Positions 22,729-30,008 of a stretch of 64,000 bases of DNA are shown here, one piece after another. This stretch comes from an uncultured Candidatus Peregrinibacteria bacterium (GTDB taxonomy: Bacteria > Patescibacteriota > Gracilibacteria > Peribacterales > Peribacteraceae): NCBI GenBank assembly GCA_903825315.1, contig CAIKAD010000002.1, positions 186,001 to 250,000 on the forward strand, given 5' to 3'. The position numbers and the translations under genes were made by a program. The notes below the pieces were generated by a model. That model searched no databases. It was not told the DNA's origin and saw only the letters and a program-made list of their open reading frames with translations. The first letter of the stretch is position 1, and each line of letters begins with the position of its first letter.

Positions 22729-24780
22729 ATGCCTCGCTCCCTCGTCCTCGGCAACGGCACCCTCCTCGCAACATTCGATGAAGATCTCCAAATGCGGGAT
22801 TTCTACTATCCCTTCGTAGGGATGGAAGACCAGACAACGTACGGGCGCGTGCACCGCGTGGGTGTATTTGTGGAAGGACGGGGGTTCGCCTGGTTGAATG
22901 ACGACAGCTGGAATGTAAGCCCGCGCTACGCGCCGGAGACGCTGGTGGGAAACTCCATTCTGGAGAACAAAAAGCTCGGGCTGGGTATTACCGTGCGTGA
23001 TTACGTCCACCCGGTACAGAACGTGCTCATGCGCCACTTCTTCCTGCGGAGCCTGGACGGACAGCCCAAGGACGTACGTCTCTTCTTCCATCACGACTTC
23101 TACATCTACGGCGACAAACAGAAGGATACGGCGTTCTACGAGCCCTACACGAACAGCGTCATTCACTTTCGCCAGAGCCGTTACTTCCTCATCGGCGGTA
23201 TGCCGGATGTGCGGCGCTCCTGCCCGGTCCAGCAGTGGAGGAGCGGAAAATACGGATCGGTACTCCGCAGCCGTGAGCAGCTCAGGAGCGGCGGCCTCTC
23301 CTCGTATACGGTAGGCAAAGCGCACTTCCGCAACCTGGAAGGGACATGGAAAGACGCGGAAGACGGCGAACTGGTCCGCAACCCCGTGGAGCAGGGATCC
23401 GTGGATTCCACCGTGGCGCTTCACTGCTCCGTCCCCGGATCGGGCGAAACGGAAGCCGTCCTCTGGGTATGCGTGGGCAAGTCCCTGGAAGAAGTCCTGC
23501 GTATCCAGGAAACCATCCTGGTAGAGACGCCGGACCGCATCCACCGCAACTGCCACAACTATTGGAAAAGCTGGGTCAACAAGACACCGGCAAATTTTGG
23601 GTCACTGGGCCCGGAACTCGTCGACCTCTACAAGCGCAGCCTCCTCGTCATCCGTACGCATGTGGACCAGCATGGCGGCATCGTTGCTGCGGCGGATTCC
23701 GACATTATGGCTTTCAACCGCGATACCTACACCTACGTGTGGCCGCGGGACGGCGCCTTTGTATCACTGGCGCTGGACCGTGCGGGATACGGTGAAGTGA
23801 CGCGCAAGTTCTTTGAGTACTGCGCGCGTATCCAGATGCCCGACGGCTACCTCCTCCACAAATACAATCCCGATGGCTCCCTGGGCTCCACCTGGCACCC
23901 GTGGTTCAAGGACGGCGAGCCGCAGCTTCCCATCCAGGAAGACGAAACCGCTCTCGTGGTGTACGCGCTCGGAAAGCATTTTGAGCGCCAGCATGATTTT
24001 GAGTTTCTCCAAGAGATGTTCGAGAATTTCGTAAAGAAAGCCGCCCAATTCCTCTGCGACTTCCGCGAGGAATCGACCAGCCTCCCCCTCCCCAGCTACG
24101 ACCCGTGGGAGGAATACCGCGGCGTCTTTACCTACACCACCGCATGCACCATTGCGGGATTGGACGCTGCCGCCCACATCGCCAACGTCCTCGGCCATCA
24201 CCAGCATTCGGAGCGGTACCACAATGCGGCGGACGAAATGCGCCAGGCGCTGCTGTTCCACCTCTACGACGACCAGCACAAACGGTTCGTCAAACAGATC
24301 CAACGGAAGGACGGCAAGACCCTGAGTGTGGACCTCACGCCGGACGCGAGCCTGAGCGCCGTGTGGCTCTTGGGCGTCCTTCCGCCTAATGACCCCCGCG
24401 TGGTCTCCACCATGCAACAACTGCAAAGTTGCCTCAAAGTGCGGGTAGGCATCGGCGGCCTCGCGCGCTACCCCAACGACCACTATCAGGAAGTACTACC
24501 CGTCGGTGACAATCTTCCTGGCAACCCGTGGATTATCACCACGCTCTGGAGCGCGCAGTGGATCATTGCCTGCGCAAAGAAACCTGAGGATCTGGCTGCC
24601 GCCAGAGAACTTTTGGAGTGGGCGGCCAAACGCGCCTCTCCCTCCGGTCTCCTCGCAGAACAGTACAACCCGCAGACCGGCGCCCCCCTCTCCGTCGCAC
24701 CGCTCACATGGAGTCATTCGACGTATGTGGAGACCGTCCTGCGGTATGTGGAGAAAGAAAAGGCACTGAAGAATGGATAA
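22729..24780 (+). CDS. GH15 glucoamylase / glucan 1,4-alpha-glucosidase
   Basis: 683 residues from the ATG at 22729, chosen because MPRSLVLGNGTLLATFDEDL is the conserved GH15 start (the frame is open further upstream but overlaps GH57). A beta-sandwich N-terminal domain (1-270) is followed by the (alpha/alpha)6 catalytic domain with YVWPRDGAFVSLAL (around 336-348). The likely acid Glu404 lies in PIQEDETALV, and the likely base Glu is near residue 640 in LLAEQYNPQTG. It releases glucose from glucan ends. No signal peptide, so it is cytoplasmic like its GH57 neighbour. Confidence 0.92.
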   Translation: MPRSLVLGNGTLLATFDEDLQMRDFYYPFVGMEDQTTYGRVHRVGVFVEGRGFAWLNDDSWNVSPRYAPETLVGNSILENKKLGLGITVRDYVHPVQNVLMRHFFLRSLDGQPKDVRLFFHHDFYIYGDKQKDTAFYEPYTNSVIHFRQSRYFLIGGMPDVRRSCPVQQWRSGKYGSVLRSREQLRSGGLSSYTVGKAHFRNLEGTWKDAEDGELVRNPVEQGSVDSTVALHCSVPGSGETEAVLWVCVGKSLEEVLRIQETILVETPDRIHRNCHNYWKSWVNKTPANFGSLGPELVDLYKRSLLVIRTHVDQHGGIVAAADSDIMAFNRDTYTYVWPRDGAFVSLALDRAGYGEVTRKFFEYCARIQMPDGYLLHKYNPDGSLGSTWHPWFKDGEPQLPIQEDETALVVYALGKHFERQHDFEFLQEMFENFVKKAAQFLCDFREESTSLPLPSYDPWEEYRGVFTYTTACTIAGLDAAAHIANVLGHHQHSERYHNAADEMRQALLFHLYDDQHKRFVKQIQRKDGKTLSVDLTPDASLSAVWLLGVLPPNDPRVVSTMQQLQSCLKVRVGIGGLARYPNDHYQEVLPVGDNLPGNPWIITTLWSAQWIIACAKKPEDLAAARELLEWAAKRASPSGLLAEQYNPQTGAPLSVAPLTWSHSTYVETVLRYVEKEKALKNG

Positions 24781-24840
24781 TTGATAATGGAGAATGGAGA
24801 ATGAAAATTTAGCAATTATCAATTGTTCACTATCCATTTA
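24773..24840. repeat. Quasi-palindromic spacer, 'ataatggagaatgg' family
   Basis: GGATAATTGATAATGGAG and further GAATGGAGAATG words face TTATCAATTGTTCAC and ATCCATTTA. Similar word-repeats occur between genes of other bacteria. The element starts inside the last codons of the GH15 gene. Confidence 0.65.
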
Positions 24841-24850
24841 CGATGCCCGT

Positions 24851-25669
24851 ATGCGCCCCTGGTTCGCCCTCCCCGCCCTACTCTTCCTCACCATCAGCCT
24901 CGCCTACGCCGAAACTCCTGCAACAGGCTCCGGATCGCAACCAGCCACGGGATCAGGCATTTCTTCCGTTGATGCCTGGCCGGCACAGCGGGCCGTGCGC
25001 GCCGATCTCCTGCGCAAGAACCTCCCCGCCTTCCTCAAGCGTGAGGGGCAGTGGCAGTCACAGCAGACGGAATACCTCCAAAAACGCGCGGATCACCGCC
25101 TCACCTGCCGCGCAGAGCTGCGCCAGGCGAACCGCGATGCCATGCTGCCCACACTGCTCCGGTGCTTCCGCGGGGAATTAACGATGGAGCGCGAACAGCT
25201 GCGCCAGGAGCGGGATTACGTAATGCTGACCCTCGGCATTGGTGATGCTCTCCGCGCCGAATCGATGCGCCGCATCGACCTCCTCCGCGACGCCATCAAC
25301 ACCATCACGGGAGCCATCGACAGCGGCGTGTACCAGACGCAAGCCGCCCTCGCCGAAGGCAAGCGCAAGCTCCACGTCAATTACCGCGCCAAGCTCGACA
25401 GCCTCCGCTCCCTCATCCGCGCCGACCATACCCTCTCGTGGAATGCGCTCCTTCTGGATGATGCGCAAAACGACCTCACGGGAACCGGATCAACCATCTC
25501 ACCACAGCAGAATGGTTGCCTCATGACACAGGAAACTGCCCTACGGTCCATTGTGACACCGGGAACGGGAGCGACGGTCACATTGCCGGAGGTCCTTACG
25601 GGACTGTTGAAATGCGTGCAGGACATCCAGAGAACGATGGGAAGCGGGAGTATGACAGTTTCGCAATGA
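24851..25669 (+). CDS. Secreted helical protein
   Basis: 272 residues from the ATG at 24851 (an in-frame upstream start at 24794 lies in repeat sequence). A signal peptide (WFALPALLFLTISLAYA) is followed by a Thr/Ser/Gly linker, then a long helical domain rich in Arg, Leu and Glu. Four Cys in the mature part could form disulfides (LTCRAEL, LLRCFRG, NGCLMT, LLKCVQD). No family recognised. Periplasmic or extracellular coiled-coil protein; role unknown. Confidence 0.7.
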   Translation: MRPWFALPALLFLTISLAYAETPATGSGSQPATGSGISSVDAWPAQRAVRADLLRKNLPAFLKREGQWQSQQTEYLQKRADHRLTCRAELRQANRDAMLPTLLRCFRGELTMEREQLRQERDYVMLTLGIGDALRAESMRRIDLLRDAINTITGAIDSGVYQTQAALAEGKRKLHVNYRAKLDSLRSLIRADHTLSWNALLLDDAQNDLTGTGSTISPQQNGCLMTQETALRSIVTPGTGATVTLPEVLTGLLKCVQDIQRTMGSGSMTVSQ

Positions 25670-25675
25670 AGAGAA

Positions 25676-25788
25676 GGCACGTTTCTAGCCTCAGATTGTT
25701 TAACGTATCTGGATTCCTGAACCTTGATTAACTTGCATTTTGATACCTCTCTGATAGTTGATACCTGACACCTGCATCCTTCTCCCCC
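25676..25788. repeat. Spacer with 'gatacctg' word repeats
   Basis: Contains TTTCTAGCCTCAGATTG, CTGGATTCCTGAACC, then TTGATACCTGACACCTGCATCC. These fragments resemble the repetitive spacers seen elsewhere, but arms are less clear. No gene found. Confidence 0.35.
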
Positions 25789-26484
25789 GTGTCTATCATC
25801 CCACCCCACCGCATCGAACGGACGAAGAACCGCACCTCCCGCGCGGTCCTGGATGGCGAAACAATCGTAATCCGACTGGCCCGTCACCTATCACCGATGG
25901 AAGAACGGGAGCATGTGAATATCCTGTTGCGACGCATGCAGAACTATCTGATCCGGGAAGCGAAGAAAACATCTGTTGACCCTTTCCGCCCGCTTTTGGC
26001 AGGTGAAAATGACCTTCTTCTTACCCTTGCGACCGGCCAGAGCTGCCGATTTCTTCTGGAAGCGGGAAGACGAACCTCGGCGCGGCGGATTCCGGAAGGA
26101 TGGAAGATCTCCATCGGACCAAAAATTGATCGTCGGGCGCTTCACCGTTTCCTCTGGAAGCTGCTCTGCGAGCATCAGCAAGGGGCCATAGAGGAGCTTA
26201 TCCGGGAGATCAACACCCGTACACTCCAGGTAAGGATCCAGGATGTACGTTTACGCTACGCCGTGTCGCAGTGGGGCAGCTGCTCCTCCATCGGGCGCAT
26301 TTCCCTCAATCCCGCGCTCCTCTTCCTCCCACAGGAACTCCTGGAATACGTGTGCATCCACGAACTCGCCCACCGTCTCCACCGCGGCCACACCAAACGC
26401 TACTGGCGCGAAGTGGAACGGGCGTTTCCGGCGTACAGACATGTTCGCACGCAACTAAGAAGTATCCGGCTAAGATCTTTGTAA
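25789..26484 (+). CDS. YgjP/M48-like metallopeptidase domain protein
   Basis: 231 residues with a GTG start at 25789. The N-terminal half is a beta-rich domain (RTKNRTSRAVLDGETIVIRL). The C-terminal half has WGSCSSIGRISLNPALLFLPQELLEYV then the zinc site HELAHRLHRGHTKRYW (HELAH plus a later His), the hallmark of the YgjP-like family (DUF45). Activity is presumed metal-dependent hydrolysis; substrates are poorly known. It is upstream of a small protein and an inositol-monophosphatase-type gene. Confidence 0.88.
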   Translation: MSIIPPHRIERTKNRTSRAVLDGETIVIRLARHLSPMEEREHVNILLRRMQNYLIREAKKTSVDPFRPLLAGENDLLLTLATGQSCRFLLEAGRRTSARRIPEGWKISIGPKIDRRALHRFLWKLLCEHQQGAIEELIREINTRTLQVRIQDVRLRYAVSQWGSCSSIGRISLNPALLFLPQELLEYVCIHELAHRLHRGHTKRYWREVERAFPAYRHVRTQLRSIRLRSL

Positions 26485-26512
26485 AAGGGCTCTGTGACGC
26501 TACACTTTTCTT

Positions 26513-26692
26513 ATGAGTATCTCTGTATCTTTAAACGGCAATCCAAAGAAAGGGCCGGGGGACAATGATGACCAGAAGAATCCTCAGAATGATCGCGATG
26601 AAGGTCCGGGACCGATGGCAGGGCAGTATGACCTGGGTGAAGAAGGCGAAGTGTTCGGCGAGGGGAAAGGTCTTTCGGAGCAGCAGAAATGA
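26513..26692 (+). CDS. Small acidic protein coupled to IMPase gene
   Basis: 59 residues, ATG at 26513, TGA at 26690-26692. The composition is Gly/Asp/Asn/Glu/Pro-rich (NPKKGPGDNDDQKNPQNDRD) and probably disordered. A -10 box TACACT (26501-26506) lies 6 nt before the ATG. The stop overlaps the next ATG (ATGA), indicating translational coupling. No family recognised. Confidence 0.55.
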   Translation: MSISVSLNGNPKKGPGDNDDQKNPQNDRDEGPGPMAGQYDLGEEGEVFGEGKGLSEQQK

Positions 26693-27486
26693 GTGAACGG
26701 GTGGATCTGCGGCAAGCGTTGGATGTGGCACGGAACGCCGCGGAAGCCGGCGCAGCTATAGCCATGCGCAAGCGGGATTCTGCAGAAGAACTGATCATCC
26801 AGGCCAAGGCGCAGGCGGATTTTGTAACGGATGTCGATAAAGCGGCACAGGCAGCCATCATCCAAGTCATCCAGGAAACGTATCCGGACCATCGGATCCT
26901 CGCCGAAGAAGAAGGCGCGGATGCACTGGGTAATACTTCCTCGCCCTATCGCTGGATCATTGACCCGTTGGACGGGACGACGGTGTACATTCACGGAAAG
27001 GACTCCTTTGGAACCATAGTAGCGCTGCAGGAGAACAACGAGACGGTGGTGGGAGCAATGACTATTCCGATGCGCAATGAGCGTTTCTGGGGCAGCAAAG
27101 GAAACGGCGCATTCTTCAACGGACAACGCATCACTTCACTTCGACCAACGCAATCCCTCAATGATGCCATCCTCTGTACCAATCTGGGACGGCACGAACT
27201 GGCTTTAAATCTACCCAAGCTCCGTTGCGCCTCCCTGCAGAATTACGGATGCGCTGCCGTGGAAATCGGCGATGTCCTTAAGGGTGAGAACGACGGCGTG
27301 GCATTCGACAGCGTGCGCCTCTGGGATTGTGTCGCTGGTTTACTCATGATCGCAGAAGCGGGCGGCAAGGTCCGTTGGGCCTTCCGCGATGCCAACAACG
27401 ACCGTGGCAGGGTCTTCGCGGTGGGATGCACAAAGCCGATATACGAGGATTTGGAAAAATTTGTATTTGGATCGGCGCACGCATAA
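26689..27486 (+). CDS. Inositol monophosphatase family phosphatase
   Basis: 265 residues with the Mg-dependent phosphatase signatures: DKAAQAAIIQ near the start, AEEEGAD (metal-binding Glu pair), IIDPLDGTT (the D-P-L-D-G-T core), and near the end SVRLWDCVAGLLMIAEAGG. Members hydrolyse inositol phosphate, fructose-1,6-bisphosphate, NADP or PAP; the sequence alone does not tell which. It overlaps the preceding small gene by 4 nt. Confidence 0.9.
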   Translation: MSERVDLRQALDVARNAAEAGAAIAMRKRDSAEELIIQAKAQADFVTDVDKAAQAAIIQVIQETYPDHRILAEEEGADALGNTSSPYRWIIDPLDGTTVYIHGKDSFGTIVALQENNETVVGAMTIPMRNERFWGSKGNGAFFNGQRITSLRPTQSLNDAILCTNLGRHELALNLPKLRCASLQNYGCAAVEIGDVLKGENDGVAFDSVRLWDCVAGLLMIAEAGGKVRWAFRDANNDRGRVFAVGCTKPIYEDLEKFVFGSAHA

Positions 27487-27505
27487 ATAACTGTTTTTGA
27501 TTATT

Positions 27506-27527
27506 TGTGTACACAATTGTGTACACA
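27506..27527. repeat. 22-bp perfect palindrome
   Basis: TGTGTACACAATTGTGTACA plus CA: a perfect 22-bp inverted repeat between two convergent genes. The related palindrome at 53423-53442 has the same TGTACACA half-sites and also lies between convergent genes. Confidence 0.85.
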
Positions 27528-27532
27528 TTTAT

Positions 27533-28165
27533 TTACACTTTTCCTGGCCTTTCAAAACCGGCTTTCTCGAGTAGCTGACCCAGGAGAAACACCGGCAGCC
27601 CGACTATGCCCGACCAATCGCCGCAGATTTCCTCAATCATCAGCTGACCGGGCCCATCGATCTGGAAGGAACCGGATCGCCCCTTCCACAGTCCCGTCGC
27701 TATCCACCAGTCAATCTCCTTCTCCGTCATCTTCTTAAACCGTACGTCCGAAGATGAAACGCCGTCGAAGTGCAGTCCTTCCGGAGTAAGGACCGACAGC
27801 CCCGAATGCACGACAGATGTCCGCCCGCTCTGCGCCTGAATCATGTTGCGTGCCTCTTCCTCCGTCCGCGGTTTTTCGAAGATCAATCCGCCCGGGGATA
27901 CGACAAGCGTATCGCAGCCTATTACCCAGGCGCCGGGATGCTTTGCTGCCACGTCACGTGCCTTGAGTTCCGCCAGAAGCTTCGCGCGCTGTGCCGGGTT
28001 GTGGCGCTCGGGGTGGCCATGCTCATCAACACTGCTCGGAAACACTTCAAACGTCAGCCCAAGACCTTCCAGGAGCGTCTTCCGCTGGGGGCTGGCCGAA
28101 GCCAATATCAATATCTCTTGAACCTGATGGTTGGAATGTTGCGGTGGTAATTTCGATGGAGTCAT
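27533..28165 (-). CDS. maf: Maf family nucleotide pyrophosphatase
   Basis: 210 residues. Family motifs: ILASASPQRKTLLE at residues 18-31, VIGCDTLVVSP in the centre (catalytic Asp), and the late SYQIDG-like segment SGSFQIDGPGQLMIEEI and SNVVGLP-like SGIVGLPV. Maf hydrolyses non-canonical or canonical nucleoside triphosphates to monophosphates, preventing their incorporation. A TAGAAT sequence 5 nt before the ATG fits a leaderless mRNA. It converges with the IMPase gene across the palindrome. Confidence 0.93.
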   Translation of the reverse strand: MTPSKLPPQHSNHQVQEILILASASPQRKTLLEGLGLTFEVFPSSVDEHGHPERHNPAQRAKLLAELKARDVAAKHPGAWVIGCDTLVVSPGGLIFEKPRTEEEARNMIQAQSGRTSVVHSGLSVLTPEGLHFDGVSSSDVRFKKMTEKEIDWWIATGLWKGRSGSFQIDGPGQLMIEEICGDWSGIVGLPVFLLGQLLEKAGFERPGKV

Positions 28166-28194
28166 ACGGAATTCTACATACCAGATTCCAAATT

Positions 28195-29157
28195 CTACGA
28201 AAGTCCGACTGCCTTCCGCACCTTGCCCATCGTCTCCTCCGCCAATGCCTTTGCCTTTGCCGCACCCGCATCCAGAATCTTCCGCACGGCATCCGGCTTC
28301 TTGGCATATTCCTCCCTCCTCTCCCGCATGGGAGCGAAGTAATCGAGGTAGGTTTGAAGCAATTTCTTCTTCCCCTCACCATACGGCAAACCCGACCGAT
28401 ACTCATCCGCGAGGGACTTCTGTTCCGCCGGAGAAAGGAACAACCTGTGAATCTGGTAGATCACACACGCATCGGGATCCTTGGGATCATTCATCCCTCT
28501 GGAATCCGTCACAATGCCCATAATGGCCTTCTTTGCAGCTTTCTCGTCCCCGAAAAGCGGAATGGTATTCCCGTAGCTCTTGCTCATCTTCTGACCGTCC
28601 ACACCGGGCACCACGGCAACTTCCTCGCGGATCACCGGCTCGGGGAGCGCAAAGGTTTCCCCATAGGCATTGTTGAACTTGATGGCGATGTCCCGCGTCA
28701 TTTCCAGATGCTGCTTCTGGTCCTTTCCCACGGGAACGCGATCGGCCTGGTACAGGAGAATATCCGCAGCCATCAGCACCGGATATGTGAAGAGCCCGGC
28801 GGACGCGGGAATCCCCTTCTCCACCTTTTCTTTGTAGCTCACCGCCCGCTCCAAGAGCCCCATCGGGGTGAGCGTGGAGAGGATCCACATCAGCTCAGTA
28901 TGCTCGGGAACCTGTGACTGGAAATAGATGATCGATTTCGACGGATCGAAACCGCACGCCAGGTAGTCCAGCACGATATCTTCCCGCGCTTCCCGCAGCT
29001 GAGCACCGTCCTGGACGGTGGTAAGAGCATGGAGGTCCGCTATGAAGAAGAAGCTCTGGTCTGCCTTACCCTGAAACTCCAGGTTAGGCCGGATGGAGCC
29101 GAAGTAATTGCCGATGTGAAGCTGACCGGAGGGCTGGATTCCCGAAAGGACGCGCAT
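28195..29157 (-). CDS. trpS: Tryptophanyl-tRNA synthetase
   Basis: 320 residues, class I synthetase. HIGN at 14-17 in GQLHIGNYFG, KMSKS at 190-194, and the Trp-pocket region FTYPVLMAADIL. It charges tRNA-Trp. The -10 box TACACT (29164-29169, minus strand) ends 6 nt before the ATG, so it is probably leaderless. It is upstream of maf with a 29-nt gap containing only short unremarkable sequence. Confidence 0.97.
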   Translation of the reverse strand: MRVLSGIQPSGQLHIGNYFGSIRPNLEFQGKADQSFFFIADLHALTTVQDGAQLREAREDIVLDYLACGFDPSKSIIYFQSQVPEHTELMWILSTLTPMGLLERAVSYKEKVEKGIPASAGLFTYPVLMAADILLYQADRVPVGKDQKQHLEMTRDIAIKFNNAYGETFALPEPVIREEVAVVPGVDGQKMSKSYGNTIPLFGDEKAAKKAIMGIVTDSRGMNDPKDPDACVIYQIHRLFLSPAEQKSLADEYRSGLPYGEGKKKLLQTYLDYFAPMRERREEYAKKPDAVRKILDAGAAKAKALAEETMGKVRKAVGLS

Positions 29158-29172
29158 GGAGGGAGTGTAGCA

Positions 29173-29239
29173 TGTTCATCACAGGGTTACAGGTTGAAGG
29201 CTGGAAGATCGTCTTGGCCAAACCTTCAAATTTCCAACC
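29173..29239. repeat. Quasi-palindromic spacer, 'aggttgaagg' family
   Basis: ACAGGTTGAAGGCTGGAAG faces CCAAACCTTCAAATTTCCA and ACCTTAAACC. Lies after the 3' end of the pseudouridine synthase gene and before trpS (both on the minus strand). Confidence 0.5.
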
Positions 29240-29896
29240 TTAAACCTTTGCGAGTCTACCCAACACTTCCTCAAACGCCTGCGGAAGAGGAGCCTCGATG
29301 GTCACCGCTCCGCCTGCAAAAGGATGCGGAAACGTAAGCCGGAACGCGTGCAGAAAGAAGTGGTGGTAATGGAAAGCACGAGCGAAGGCGCGGTTGAACT
29401 TTTCATCCCCGTAGAGGTGATCCAGCACAAGCGGATGACCAATCCTGGCAAAGTGGCGGCGGATCTGATGGTGGCGCCCGGTAAGCATCTCCGCTTCCAC
29501 GTAGCATGCGCCCTCAAACCGCTTGAGGACATGATACCTGGTATGTGCGGATGCCTCCTCTTTGCCGGTCCGCGCCGGGAGCGGAAAGCGGATATCGCCC
29601 GCATCCTTGGGCTGCCCCGTAACCAACGTACGGTAAGTTTTAACCCACTCTCCCCCTTTCTGCTGTCGAATGGCGGCTTCCAGCGCTTGTTTCGTCCGCG
29701 CAAAGAGCACGATGCCCGACGTTTCAAAATCCAGCCGGTTCGCGGGCCGGAGGCCGGGATAATCTTTCTTGAGAAAATCCAGGAGAGGAAGCTTTTGCAC
29801 TTCCCCGGCCCCCTTTACCACCAGTTCCCGCGGGAGCTTGAGCACTGCGAGAAAGTGATCATCCGAAAAGAGAATCCGTGCAGGATGAATAGGCAT
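29240..29896 (-). CDS. RluA-type pseudouridine synthase
   Basis: 218 residues from the Met at 29896 (an upstream in-frame Met at 29944 adds 16 residues that do not look like the family). Catalytic Asp in RLDFETSGIVLFAR and the late motif TGRHHQIRRHFARIGHPLVLD and LYGD are all typical. RluA-family enzymes convert specific uridines in rRNA or tRNA to pseudouridine. The short length and lack of an S4 domain point to the RluC/TruC-like single-domain group; target unknown. Confidence 0.9.
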   Translation of the reverse strand: MPIHPARILFSDDHFLAVLKLPRELVVKGAGEVQKLPLLDFLKKDYPGLRPANRLDFETSGIVLFARTKQALEAAIRQQKGGEWVKTYRTLVTGQPKDAGDIRFPLPARTGKEEASAHTRYHVLKRFEGACYVEAEMLTGRHHQIRRHFARIGHPLVLDHLYGDEKFNRAFARAFHYHHFFLHAFRLTFPHPFAGGAVTIEAPLPQAFEEVLGRLAKV

Positions 29897-30008
29897 GACA
29901 GAAGGAAGAATACCTAGGCATACGGATCTCCGGAAGACCTGCATGGCCCATCGCGAAAACGCCTTTCAAAACGTCAATGCAGAGCATTAGACAGCCCTCC
30001 GAGCGCCC

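Noticed and set aside
20753-24483. Several long minus-strand frames opposite the GT, GH57 and GH15 genes
   Set aside because: They overlap genes with clear catalytic motifs and have no recognisable features of their own; high GC produces such shadows.
27506-27527. CIRCE-like operator
   Set aside because: The half-sites TGTACACA do not match TTAGCACTC and the spacer is missing; it lies at gene ends, not promoters.
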